This document shows, in pieces, positions 1-8,460 of a stretch of 43,126 nucleotides of DNA; the stretch's first letter is position 1; every line of letters begins with the position of its first letter. The position numbers and the translations under genes were made by a program. The DNA lies in NCBI GenBank assembly GCA_005789205.1, contig SXYM01000046.1:1-43126 (forward strand), given 5' to 3'. The notes under the pieces were generated by a model. The model worked only from the letters and a program-made list of their open reading frames with translations. It had not been told where the DNA came from and ran no database searches. This DNA comes from Actinomycetota bacterium. GTDB lineage: Bacteria > Actinomycetota > Actinomycetes > Nanopelagicales > Nanopelagicaceae.

Positions 1-391
1 CTCCCTTATTACGCTCTTTCATTCCAGGAAGTGCAACATGCATCAGGCGCATAGGTGTTCGCACAAGCACATCAAGCATTTGCTGCTCAGCACCTAATTG
101 ACTCATCGTGAACGACTTATTGATTCCAAAGCCGGCGTTATTGATGAGGACGTCTATTTGATTGTTGGAGATGTAGTCCTCTATTGACTTACATCCTGCA
201 TCTGTTGCTAGATCTGCCTGAATCACTTTTGTTGCTATTTCAAAAGTGGATTCAAGGCTCTTTGCTCGCTCTTGAAGTCTTGGTAAATCACGGGCAACCA
301 AAACTATGTTGTAGCCATTTTGTGCAAGTAATCGTGTGAAGCTCTCACCAATTCCAACGGTTGCACCAGTTACTAAAGCCCATGATCGCAT
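1..391 (-). CDS. SDR family oxidoreductase, N-terminal part
   Basis: About 130 N-terminal residues of a classical short-chain dehydrogenase/reductase; the C-terminus lies beyond the window edge. The start is ATG at 391. Visible are the Rossmann glycine motif TGATVGIG (residues 8-15) and the NNAG motif near residue 87. The catalytic S-Y-K region is off the edge, so activity and substrate cannot be judged. It begins on the base directly after the stop codon of the upstream GMC oxidoreductase, which points to translational coupling in one minus-strand operon. Cofactor is probably NAD(P)H by family. Confidence 0.9.
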   Translation of the reverse strand, partial: MRSWALVTGATVGIGESFTRLLAQNGYNIVLVARDLPRLQERAKSLESTFEIATKVIQADLATDAGCKSIEDYISNNQIDVLINNAGFGINKSFTMSQLGAEQQMLDVLVRTPMRLMHVALPGMKERNKG

Positions 392-2077
392 CTAAATCTC
401 CAAGTTAACTCGTAGTTCGCCCAAGGCCCCCGCTGGAACAAATGGTGCGTGCGGTGCAACTGCATTTAATCTTTTATAAGGTTGATCTTGTGTGGGCCTT
501 GAATCCACATCACCTTTATTTGGCCACAGCGATAAAGCACGTTCTGCTTGGGCAGTAATTGTGAGTGAAGGATTAACGCCTAGGTTTGCAGTAATCGTTG
601 AGCCATCAACAATATGAAGTGTTGGGTAGTTCCAAACGCGGTGGTAAGGATCAATTACTCCCTGGCTCTGATCACTGCCAATGACGCAACCACCAACAAA
701 GTGGGCGGTAAATGGAGCATCTATGAGATCGCCAACATGTCCGCCTGCTATTCCGCCGTGCTTTTGTGCAATGTGTCTAACGGCCTCATTAGCTGCTGGA
801 ATGTATGTGGCGTTGGGATGCTCAGGATCATTAGTTGAAGTTAAATGCCACCCAAAGATTGATTTCTTTCCTCGAACAGAGACTGATGAGTCAACATTTT
901 GCATCGTTAGTGCGATAACTGTTCGCTCACTCCAACGCCGTACATTCAAAATCTTAAGGAGAAGTTTTGGATTAGCTACAAACTGCTTCCACCACTGCTT
1001 TCGTCGATCTTGTGATGAATGACCATCGGTCATTATGGTTTGTAGCAAGCCCATTAGATTAGAACCTTTGCCATAGCGAACAGGTTCAATGTGGGTGTTT
1101 TCATCAGGGAAGAAGGAAGAAGTAATAGCGCTGCCATCGCTGTAATCAATATCAGTATTTTGCATCAGCGCACCGGTTAATGCTTCACTATTTGTTCTAG
1201 ACAAATCACCTAAACGATCAGAAATCGCAGGAAGTACCTGGTCATCCTTCATTTTATGGAGCAGTTTTTGTGTATTAAATGTTCCAGCAGCAACAATTAC
1301 ATCTTTAGCGAAAAATACATTTCCCTTGTGACCTAACCAGTTATCAGTTTTACGGGTGGTAATTTTCCATTCTCCCTTAGATAATTTCTCAATTTTTGTA
1401 GCAGTCGTCATTGGAAAAACTTGAGCTCCAGCTTTTTCAGCAAGGCCCAGGTAGTTCTTAGGTAATGTGTTTTTTGCATTGAATCTGCATCCACTCATAC
1501 AAGCACCGCACTGCATGCATCCATTACGGTCAGGACCAACACCACCAAAGAATGGATCTTTACTCGCAACTCCTTTGCCATCACCAAAATAGATTCCTAG
1601 TGGAGCCATTTTGAAAGTGTGGCCCACACCCATTGCTTCAGCTGCTTCTTTCATAGCCTTATCGCTATTAGAAAAATAAGGATTTTCTGTTACACCCAAC
1701 ATCCGACGAGCTTGGTCATACCAAGGTTCTAGCTCTTCTTTCCAGTTAGTAATTGATGCCCATTGTTTATCAGTGAAGTATTGATCACCGGGTTGATACA
1801 AAGTATTTGCATACACCAAAGATCCACCACCGACACCTGCGCCAGCTAAAACCAGAACATCAGGCAAAACATGAATGCGTTGTATTCCATAGAGGCCAAG
1901 TTTTGGAGCAAAAAGGAATTTGCTTATGCGCCATGATGTCTTTGGGAAATCTTGATCTCGAAAACGCTTTCCTGCCTCTAACACGGCAACGCTATAACCC
2001 TTTTCGCGAAGGCGCAGCGCAGATACGGAGCCACCAAAGCCGGATCCAATTACAACAACATCAAATGTTTTCTTCAC
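392..2077 (-). CDS. GMC-family FAD-dependent oxidoreductase (cholesterol-oxidase-like)
   Basis: A flavoprotein of about 561 residues. The N-terminus has the FAD-binding motif VVIGSGFGG. A mid-protein cysteine cluster CMQCGACMSGC looks ferredoxin-like and recurs in the cholesterol-oxidase-like branch. The C-terminal GMC region reads HIVDGSTI followed by GVNPSLTITA. GMC enzymes oxidise alcohols using FAD; the substrate here is unknown. I prefer the GTG at 2077 (product begins MKKTFDVVV), which leaves a 17-base overlap with the upstream saccharopine-dehydrogenase-like gene. ATG at 2098 or a start at 2107 are alternatives that lengthen the overlap. The downstream SDR follows without a gap, so the three redox genes probably form one operon. 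Confidence 0.87.
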   Translation of the reverse strand: MKKTFDVVVIGSGFGGSVSALRLREKGYSVAVLEAGKRFRDQDFPKTSWRISKFLFAPKLGLYGIQRIHVLPDVLVLAGAGVGGGSLVYANTLYQPGDQYFTDKQWASITNWKEELEPWYDQARRMLGVTENPYFSNSDKAMKEAAEAMGVGHTFKMAPLGIYFGDGKGVASKDPFFGGVGPDRNGCMQCGACMSGCRFNAKNTLPKNYLGLAEKAGAQVFPMTTATKIEKLSKGEWKITTRKTDNWLGHKGNVFFAKDVIVAAGTFNTQKLLHKMKDDQVLPAISDRLGDLSRTNSEALTGALMQNTDIDYSDGSAITSSFFPDENTHIEPVRYGKGSNLMGLLQTIMTDGHSSQDRRKQWWKQFVANPKLLLKILNVRRWSERTVIALTMQNVDSSVSVRGKKSIFGWHLTSTNDPEHPNATYIPAANEAVRHIAQKHGGIAGGHVGDLIDAPFTAHFVGGCVIGSDQSQGVIDPYHRVWNYPTLHIVDGSTITANLGVNPSLTITAQAERALSLWPNKGDVDSRPTQDQPYKRLNAVAPHAPFVPAGALGELRVNLEI

Positions 2078-3272
2078 GGATTTTCCATGTTGTTCCATAG
2101 GACTCAAGTGAATCTAAAAATGGCTTTGCATCAAACCATTCAGGACCTGCAACTCCTTCAGGTTTCCAGATGCCTTTATGGATTAACTCCATTGCAATTA
2201 CTGGATTTACCGCTGTTTGCCACACAACTGCTTGATCTCCGTATTCAGCCATAGACCACTCGTTATCAATGACGTTATACATGTAACAAGCGTAAGGCTT
2301 TCCATCTTTATTTAGGCCCTTTACTAATGCACCTGCACAAGTTTTGCCCTTCATGCGAGAACCCAACGTCGCAGGATCTGGCAAAGAAGCTGCAAGTAGA
2401 TCGCGAGGAGAGACCGAGATTCCCTGGACATCAACGTTTTCTTTGCGATCCATACCGAGCATGTGAATGGTTTTTAAGGTTGTGATGAACTGGGCACCGA
2501 GACCATATTTAAAATTAACTTTTTTGGCATCAACTTTTTGGGGGATTAAGACAACTTCTTCGTGTTCAACGTTTACGCACTCGACTGGACCAATTCCTTC
2601 AGGGTAATCAAAAGTTTCTATTTCACTAAATGGCTCTGTTGTAAACCAACCGCGTCCATCTTCCCAAACCAACGGGGGATTTAAGCATTCTTCGATTGTT
2701 GTCCAGATTGAAAATGATGGGGCAAATTCATAACCTTCAACAGTTAAGTTGGATCCATCAAAGATTGTTATGGAATCAATTACAGAGAAAAGATGATCTG
2801 CGGCGTAACGTGCAAATACATCACTCATTCCAGGCTCTATACCCATTCCAACTAGTGCGTAAATATCGCGCTCTTTCCAGTTCCAATCACGGGCAAACTG
2901 TTCATCTCCCAGCTTTACGCCAGTTTCAGAGTTTGGATAGTGAGGATGTGGTCGGGATAAAGACATCGCCATGTCAATGTAGTTAGTACTTTCAATTTCG
3001 CAGGCTAGAAAAATTGGCATCACAAAACGTGGATCAACAGCATTGACTACAACATCTGGTTTCACTTTACGAATAAGAGCTCGGATATCTTCAAGCTCGG
3101 CAGCGTTAACTTCGGCTGCTGAAAACCTGGAGTCCTTTACGCGGACTACTGCTTCTTCAGCACGAGAGAGCGTGCGATCTGCAATAACCATGGAAGTAAT
3201 AAATGACTTGCGAGAAGAGATATTGACAATAGCTCTGCCAACTCCGCCCGCGCCTATAACTAGCGCCTTCAT
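2061..3272 (-). CDS. Saccharopine dehydrogenase-like protein
   Basis: About 403 residues from the preferred ATG at 3272, whose product begins with the Rossmann motif MKALVIGAGGVGRAIV. The reading frame stays open to 3362, but the extra 30 residues precede the nucleotide-binding strand and look untranslated. Further family-like segments are DVVVNAVDPRF, NYIDMAMS and GMGIEPGMSDVFA. Relatives include saccharopine dehydrogenase and carboxynorspermidine synthase, which handle NAD(P)-linked secondary amines; the substrate cannot be assigned. It is the first gene of the minus-strand cluster with the GMC oxidoreductase and SDR, and its start lies about 100 bases from a tRNA-Arg gene transcribed the other way. 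Confidence 0.85.
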   Translation of the reverse strand: MKALVIGAGGVGRAIVNISSRKSFITSMVIADRTLSRAEEAVVRVKDSRFSAAEVNAAELEDIRALIRKVKPDVVVNAVDPRFVMPIFLACEIESTNYIDMAMSLSRPHPHYPNSETGVKLGDEQFARDWNWKERDIYALVGMGIEPGMSDVFARYAADHLFSVIDSITIFDGSNLTVEGYEFAPSFSIWTTIEECLNPPLVWEDGRGWFTTEPFSEIETFDYPEGIGPVECVNVEHEEVVLIPQKVDAKKVNFKYGLGAQFITTLKTIHMLGMDRKENVDVQGISVSPRDLLAASLPDPATLGSRMKGKTCAGALVKGLNKDGKPYACYMYNVIDNEWSMAEYGDQAVVWQTAVNPVIAMELIHKGIWKPEGVAGPEWFDAKPFLDSLESYGTTWKIREENI

Positions 3273-3369
3273 TGCTGGCCCCACATGAGGAAATAACATC
3301 CTTTTCGATTGTTTTAGCCAGTCTAGCCTTGTCATTAATTCATGACAAGATTGCCCCTGCACAATCTAA

Positions 3370-3442
3370 GTCCCCGTAGCTCAGTGGATAGAGCAACCGC
3401 CTCCTAAGCGGTAGGTCGCAGGTTCAACTCCCGCCGGGGACA
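3370..3442 (+). tRNA. tRNA-Arg (anticodon CCT)
   Basis: A complete cloverleaf. The acceptor stem GTCCCCG (3370-3376) pairs perfectly with CGGGGAC (3435-3441). The D stem is GCTC/GAGC. The anticodon stem ACCGC/GCGGT encloses the loop CTCCTAA with CCT at 3403-3405. The T arm has loop TTCAACT and one A-C mismatch in the middle of its stem. The discriminator is A at 3442 and CCA is not encoded. It should decode AGG. It faces the stop of the MMPL gene 12 bases away. Confidence 0.96.
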
Positions 3443-3454
3443 CGTAATTTTCAA

Positions 3455-5563
3455 TTAATGCTTAAGAGTAAATTTCTGCATCCAATTAGGTGCCCACCAG
3501 TTACGTTCACCAAACAAACGCATAAGTGCTGGAACAAGAAGAGCACGCACCAAAGTTGCATCCAAAATAACTGCAAGTGCAACTCCAAAGCCCAACATTT
3601 TGATAGATGTAACGCCGCTTGTGATAAAGGAAGCGAAAACAACGGCCAATAAGAGTGCAGCAGCAGTAATGATTCGAGCAGATCTCTGTAGTCCAACTGC
3701 AACAGATTCAACATTACTCTTACCGCTTAAGTGTTCCTCACGAATTCGTGAGAGCAAGAACAGTTCATAGTCCATTGAAAGTCCGAACACAACTACTGCT
3801 ACCAGAATCACTGAACCCGTATCTAAAGTGCCGGTTACGGTGAAATCACCTACCAACCACTTCAAGTGTCCATCAATAAATATCCACGTAATGGCACCTA
3901 GAGTTGCAACTAATGAAAGCGCATTTAAAATCACTGCCTTAATCGGCAAGATGATTGATCCAGTGAAGATAAAGATAAGAATTAACACAGTCAGTGCAAT
4001 CCATCCTAAGGCCAGAGGCAATGTTCTAGCGATTCCGTCTTGAGAGTCTGTGAAGTCAGCTGCTGCTCCACCAATGAGTGTGCCAGCAGGCTGTTCAAGG
4101 TTTCTAATGTCGTGAATAACCTTCATTGAATCAGTGCTCCGTGATGGCACAGAGGAGATTACCTGGACTCGAATATCTTGCTTGTAGGTTTCAATTGCAC
4201 CCACACGGACAATGCCTTCAACATTTTTAACTTTATCTAAGAATGATGTTATTTCGCTCTCACGCCCAACGCCATTTGGCACCACAACTTCAATCGGGCT
4301 GCCAATTAATCCGTCAAAGCGGGTATCAACGATTTGAGATGCAATTGCAGCTGGATTTGATGCAGGCAGAACTCTTGAGTCAACTTGAGCAAAGGAAATA
4401 TTTGTAACAGGAGCAGCCATTATTCCTAAGACAACTAAGCAAGCAATTACAACTGGAACCGGGCGCTGCATAACGTTACGCGCAGTGCGTGCCCAGCGAC
4501 CATCTTCTTTAGGAGTAATTGCACTTTTGCGTATAACGCCCTTATCAACTTTTTCACCAAGTACTGCAAGAAGTGCCGGCAGAGCGATTACTGCGCCAAT
4601 CACAGCAAATGTAATGACTGCAACACCTGCGTATCCAAAGGATTTTAAGAACTCAAGTGGGAAGAAGAGCAGTGAGGCCATCGTGACAAAAACAGTGAGT
4701 CCTGAATAGAAAACAGTTTTACCGGCTGTAGCAACGGTTGTGACTACGGATTCTTCAACGCTGTGGCCGTTATGGAGTTCTTCTCGGAATCGATTGACCA
4801 TGAGAAGTGCGTAATCGATACCAAGGCCTAATCCAAGGCCAGTGATGAGATTGAGAGCAAAGACGCTCACATTAGTAAATAGCGTTAATAGATAAATAAT
4901 AAAGAAAGATCCGAGGATGGCAGTCACACCGACAAATAGTGGTGTTGCAGATGCTACGAGGGCACCGAAAACAAATACGAGAAGGAGGAATGTTAGTGGA
5001 ATTGCAATTGATTCAGCGAGAATCAAATCCTTTTCAATCTTGTGGTTGATTGCATAAGTAATAACGCCCGCACCAGATGCATAGATCTGAACATTCTTGT
5101 ACTTGCCATCAAACTCTTCCTGTAGTGATGCACCGACCGAGCTCAGGGCATCCCAATCAAAAGCATCAATATCGGAATACACCAATATGAAGCCTGCTTT
5201 TCCATCTTTAGATTTCATGGTTGGTGATCCACCGGTGGACCAGTAGGAATAAGTTTTTGAGACTCCCTTATGGTTTTGAATCTTCTTTTCAATTTCAATT
5301 GCTGTGCTTGCAACGGCTGGATCATCGATTGTTGAACTTGCAGAGTCCACAACCATCACTACAACTGGCTCTTCTGCACCAAATACATCAACAACATACT
5401 TAGCAGCCTTAGCTGAATCGCTATTGAGGTCTGAGTAACCACCTGAATCTAAGCGGCCAAAGGATAAGGAGCCGACTGCTCCAGCGATGATTGTTGTAAT
5501 AATGAAGGATAAAAGGACTAGCTTGCTGCGCTTAACGATGAACTTTCCAAGCTTCTCAAACAC
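3455..5563 (-). CDS. MMPL/RND-superfamily membrane exporter
   Basis: A 702-residue protein with the duplicated RND layout: TM1 near residues 13-35, a soluble extracytoplasmic domain to about 170, a five-helix bundle to about 340, then a second TM/soluble/five-TM repeat. GLGLGIDYALL (D250, Y251) and the matching FGLSMDYELF in the second half sit where MmpL proteins carry proton-relay residues. MMPL proteins export lipids or other hydrophobic compounds using proton motive force; the substrate is unknown. The start is GTG at 5563 with AAGGAG eight bases upstream. It is divergent from a 38-residue gene with only 32 bases between starts, so promoters overlap. Confidence 0.92.
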   Translation of the reverse strand: MFEKLGKFIVKRSKLVLLSFIITTIIAGAVGSLSFGRLDSGGYSDLNSDSAKAAKYVVDVFGAEEPVVVMVVDSASSTIDDPAVASTAIEIEKKIQNHKGVSKTYSYWSTGGSPTMKSKDGKAGFILVYSDIDAFDWDALSSVGASLQEEFDGKYKNVQIYASGAGVITYAINHKIEKDLILAESIAIPLTFLLLVFVFGALVASATPLFVGVTAILGSFFIIYLLTLFTNVSVFALNLITGLGLGLGIDYALLMVNRFREELHNGHSVEESVVTTVATAGKTVFYSGLTVFVTMASLLFFPLEFLKSFGYAGVAVITFAVIGAVIALPALLAVLGEKVDKGVIRKSAITPKEDGRWARTARNVMQRPVPVVIACLVVLGIMAAPVTNISFAQVDSRVLPASNPAAIASQIVDTRFDGLIGSPIEVVVPNGVGRESEITSFLDKVKNVEGIVRVGAIETYKQDIRVQVISSVPSRSTDSMKVIHDIRNLEQPAGTLIGGAAADFTDSQDGIARTLPLALGWIALTVLILIFIFTGSIILPIKAVILNALSLVATLGAITWIFIDGHLKWLVGDFTVTGTLDTGSVILVAVVVFGLSMDYELFLLSRIREEHLSGKSNVESVAVGLQRSARIITAAALLLAVVFASFITSGVTSIKMLGFGVALAVILDATLVRALLVPALMRLFGERNWWAPNWMQKFTLKH

Positions 5564-5595
5564 GTTTCTTACTCCTTAGAGGTAGACTTAAAACT

Positions 5596-5712
5596 ATGAG
5601 TGATCTCTTTCCTAATGTGACATCAGATGAGATCGATCCTGAAGCCGCGGCAGAACAATTACGACGCGAAGAAGAAATTAAGTCAGATAAGCCGCCCCAC
5701 CACCAGGATTAA
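5596..5712 (+). CDS. Small acidic hypothetical protein (38 aa)
   Basis: A 38-residue reading frame in the gap between the MMPL and FmdB genes. It begins MSDLFPNVTSDEIDPEAAAE and ends SDKPPHHQD. The middle is a charged helix (EQLRREEEIKSDK). From memory, short actinobacterial proteins ending in a PPHH motif exist, but I cannot confirm homology. A -10-like TAGACT at 5583-5588 sits seven bases before the ATG, which fits leaderless translation. Its TAA (5710-5712) overlaps the FmdB stop on the other strand (5709-5711) within TTAA. Function unknown. Confidence 0.55.
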   Translation: MSDLFPNVTSDEIDPEAAAEQLRREEEIKSDKPPHHQD

Positions 5713-5972
5713 TCAGCCTTAGCTGCCGGAGTTGGTGCAGCTGCCGGAGTTGGTGCAGCTGCCGGAGTTGTTTTGGCGGGTTCACTTGTTGTCTTTTTTG
5801 CAGAATCAGTTTTATAAAATCCAGAGCCTTTGAAAACAACACCCACCGCGCTAAAGACCTTACGGATTTCTCCCTTGCACTCTGGGCATTGGGTGAGTGA
5901 GGCATCGCTAAAGGACTGAAAGGCTTCAAATTCATGTTCGCAAGCGTTACATGCGTATTGGTAAGTAGGCAC
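5709..5972 (-). CDS. FmdB-type zinc-ribbon protein (Ruc-like)
   Basis: An 87-residue protein. The FmdB/CxxC regulatory-type zinc ribbon begins MPTYQYAC and has four cysteines in two CxxC pairs (C8, C11, C29, C32). After it comes a disordered Lys/Thr and Ala/Pro tail built on a TPAAAP repeat. M. tuberculosis Rv0991c (Ruc) has the same plan and has been described as a redox-regulated chaperone; it also lies close to the folate cyclo-ligase gene, as here. That function is inferred from plan and synteny. The start is GTG at 5972 with GGAGCG six bases upstream. Confidence 0.85.
   Translation of the reverse strand: MPTYQYACNACEHEFEAFQSFSDASLTQCPECKGEIRKVFSAVGVVFKGSGFYKTDSAKKTTSEPAKTTPAAAPTPAAAPTPAAKAD
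5725..5770. repeat. 18-bp tandem repeat in the FmdB tail
   Basis: About 2.5 head-to-tail copies of the unit gccggagttggtgcagct (5725-5742, 5743-5760, partial 5761-5770). The two full copies are identical. The unit is six codons, so gain or loss of a copy keeps the frame and only changes the length of the Ala/Pro tail. Confidence 0.9.
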
Positions 5973-6085
5973 TAGCGCTCCAATCTTTGAATTCGACCAT
6001 ATTCCAACCCTTTGGGGTAGAAGCCAAGTCTAAAGAAGTGAGACGATTGGCGCGAATTAAGGTCCCAGTTGTGAAGGAGATCTAA

Positions 6086-6616
6086 GTGAAAATCACTCGA
6101 GTCCGCCAATTCTTGGCCGCTTTTACCTTTATCAGCCTTCTAGGCATGATGCCAGCGAGTGCAAACTCACTTATTACTACATCACCAATAAGTGGTTCAA
6201 CAGTCACCACAGCTCCTATGTCTGTAACTCTGACAACTCAGAAAGCTTTGCTTCCTGATGCAAATGAAATAGTGGTTACAGATCCAGCAGGCGTGCGTGT
6301 TGATGATGGAACTTTAACTCTTACTGATGTTTCAGCAACTATTGGGCTGAAACCTCTTGTTGAATCTGGAATTTATAGAGTTTCATACACACTGTATTCA
6401 GAAGGTGAAGTTCCGTTAGAAGGATCATTCACATTTAATTTCTCTGCACCAACAGTAATCACACCTACCGAACCATCACCCACTCCAACAGAATCGCAAA
6501 CACCTGCAAGCAGTAGTTGGGCCACAAACGTGTTTATCATTTTTATTTTGATTATGGCGTTTTTTGTCTTGATTGCACTCGCGCTCTATGCGCGAAAACT
6601 CTTTAGGGAACGATGA
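6086..6616 (+). CDS. CopC-domain secreted protein, C-terminally anchored
   Basis: 176 residues: signal peptide (1 to about 26, PASA before the mature end), a CopC-type beta-sandwich (about 27-122, beginning TTSPISGSTV and ending GSFTFNF), a Pro/Thr/Ser linker and a C-terminal TM helix (about 148-170) followed by basic residues. CopC proteins bind copper outside the membrane through an N-terminal His and a DGH motif. Here the DGH equivalent reads SEGEV and the whole protein contains no His or Cys, so classical copper binding looks lost. Start ATG at 6086 follows GAAGGAGA. It overlaps the CopD-CtaG gene by ATGA. Confidence 0.86.
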   Translation: MKITRVRQFLAAFTFISLLGMMPASANSLITTSPISGSTVTTAPMSVTLTTQKALLPDANEIVVTDPAGVRVDDGTLTLTDVSATIGLKPLVESGIYRVSYTLYSEGEVPLEGSFTFNFSAPTVITPTEPSPTPTESQTPASSSWATNVFIIFILIMAFFVLIALALYARKLFRER

Positions 6617-8460
6617 TTGCTTTAAGCACAATTTTTAAATATCTATCCCTTATTGGTAGTTTTGCAGTAGTTGGATCACTATTGGCGATGGGCTTCCTGC
6701 TTCTTGATTCCCATGGAAAACTTTCGACTTCAGCTAAAAAGCTTCGCACAATGCTATGGATTTCAGGCCTCACTTGGTCTATAGGAAGCACCGGAGTAAT
6801 TCTCTTTACGCTAGCAACGATTCTCGACCAACCTTTATCATTTGCATTAGATTCAACAGCTCTGCGTTCTTTCCTCACGCAAATTACTTTAGGTCAGTAT
6901 TTACTATTTCAAACACTTGTTGCCCTAGTTATTACTTTTGCTTCAATTCGCGTGAACAAGATCCTTACGGTTATTGCCTTGTTAATCCTTGCCTTCATTG
7001 GATTAGTAGCGCCAGTGTTTGAAAGCCATTCAGCATCGGGTGGTTCACATGCGCTAGCTATCGGCTCCTTGGTGATTCACGTAGTTGCGCTGTCTCTTTG
7101 GGTTGGTGGAGTAATAACGTTAGCGATTTTGGAACCAGAAGATAGGCCAATAGCAGTTCCGCGCTTTAGCCAATTAGCTTTATGGGCTGCCATTGCTGTT
7201 GTTTTAAGTGGAACTGCAAATGCTTGGGCTCGCCTGAATTTCAAAGAAGCCTGGAATAGTGCATATGCATGGGTAGTAATTGGCAAAGTAGTTCTGACAA
7301 TTACCTTAATTATTATTGGATATCTACATCGTAAGAATTTGGCTTTGCGTAGTTCTATTAATTGGAAAGGCTTTTCGCGTTTAATCTTTGCAGAGAGCCT
7401 GATTATGGTTGCAACCGTTGCAATGGGTGCATGGTTATCTTCAAGTCAGGCACCATCAAGACCTGAAACAGCTAAATTTGATTCAGCATTAGCTATTACT
7501 GGAATTTCTACTCCAGCTCAACCCACATGGGTTCGTATTTTGTTTAGTTATGAACCAGATGCTTTAATGATTGGAATCTTGGTTACAGCCGTCGCACTTT
7601 ATATAAAGGGTGTTGTTGTTCTTACAAAGCGTGGAGATAAGTGGCCTGTTGGCCGCACAATTTCATTTGCCCTTGGAATATCAGCAATAGATTTTGCAAC
7701 AAGTGGTGGCCTTGGTTTGTATGCAAACTTTGCTTTTTCATATCACATGGTTGCTCACATGATTCTAGGAATGATTGCACCGATTGGAGTTGTGCTTGGA
7801 GCGCCAATCACATTAGCGCTTCGAACTTTGCCACAGGGCAGAAATAGTGAGGAACGCGGCGTGAGAGGTTCTCTACTCGCCGCACTTCATTCGAAGTTGG
7901 CTGTGTTTTTCACCAACCCAATTGTGGCTTTGGCTATCTTTGATGGTTCACTCTTTGCTCTCTACTTCACAGATCTATTTGGCGCAATGATGCAATCGCA
8001 CGTGGGCCACTTTGTTATGAGCATTCATTTCTTACTCGCTGGAATTCTTTTCTTCCATGTAATTATTGGCATTGATCCAAATCCTCGAAGAGTTCCACAT
8101 TTGGTTCGCATCGTTATTCTCTTCGCAGCCATGAGTATTCATGCCTTCTTCTCAGTGGCGTTAATGTCGACTTCAACACTCATTGATGGTGGATACTTCG
8201 GATCTCTTCAATCACCATGGCTCTCTGATCTACTTGCCGATCAGCGAATGGGTGGATCAATAGGCTGGGCGATGGGCGAAATTCCTATTCTTCTTGCTTT
8301 GGTTGCCACATTTATAAGCTGGGTTAAGGATGATTCACGCGAAGCAATCCGAATTGATAAAAATGCAGCACGATCTGCAGCAATGGGTCAGCCAGATGAG
8401 TTAGCCGCCTATAACAAATATTTGCAAGATTTAGCCCAACGCGATAGAAATGAACCCTAA
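6613..8460 (+). CDS. CopD-CtaG fusion membrane protein
   Basis: A 615-residue polytopic protein. Residues 1 to about 290 resemble CopD (ESHSASGGSHALA, HVVALSLWVGG), and about 310-570 resemble the caa3-type CtaG oxidase-assembly domain (YHMVAHMILG, HFVMSIHFLLAG, FHVIIGIDPNPRR, HAFFSVALMS). Both families handle copper at the membrane, and CtaG delivers copper to cytochrome oxidase. The fusion is common in actinobacteria. Several His are conserved, unlike in the partner CopC-like protein. It starts at ATG 6613 inside the stop of copC and shares one base with the next start (TAATG), so it is translationally coupled on both sides. Confidence 0.9.
   Translation: MIALSTIFKYLSLIGSFAVVGSLLAMGFLLLDSHGKLSTSAKKLRTMLWISGLTWSIGSTGVILFTLATILDQPLSFALDSTALRSFLTQITLGQYLLFQTLVALVITFASIRVNKILTVIALLILAFIGLVAPVFESHSASGGSHALAIGSLVIHVVALSLWVGGVITLAILEPEDRPIAVPRFSQLALWAAIAVVLSGTANAWARLNFKEAWNSAYAWVVIGKVVLTITLIIIGYLHRKNLALRSSINWKGFSRLIFAESLIMVATVAMGAWLSSSQAPSRPETAKFDSALAITGISTPAQPTWVRILFSYEPDALMIGILVTAVALYIKGVVVLTKRGDKWPVGRTISFALGISAIDFATSGGLGLYANFAFSYHMVAHMILGMIAPIGVVLGAPITLALRTLPQGRNSEERGVRGSLLAALHSKLAVFFTNPIVALAIFDGSLFALYFTDLFGAMMQSHVGHFVMSIHFLLAGILFFHVIIGIDPNPRRVPHLVRIVILFAAMSIHAFFSVALMSTSTLIDGGYFGSLQSPWLSDLLADQRMGGSIGWAMGEIPILLALVATFISWVKDDSREAIRIDKNAARSAAMGQPDELAAYNKYLQDLAQRDRNEP

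Noticed and set aside
3451-3714. Extra minus-strand frame over the 3' end of the MMPL gene
   Set aside because: A Leu-rich shadow in another frame of the real 702-residue protein.
5725-5770. CRISPR or mobile-element signal
   Set aside because: The 18-bp repeats are directly adjacent, in frame and code for an Ala/Pro tail; there are no spacers.
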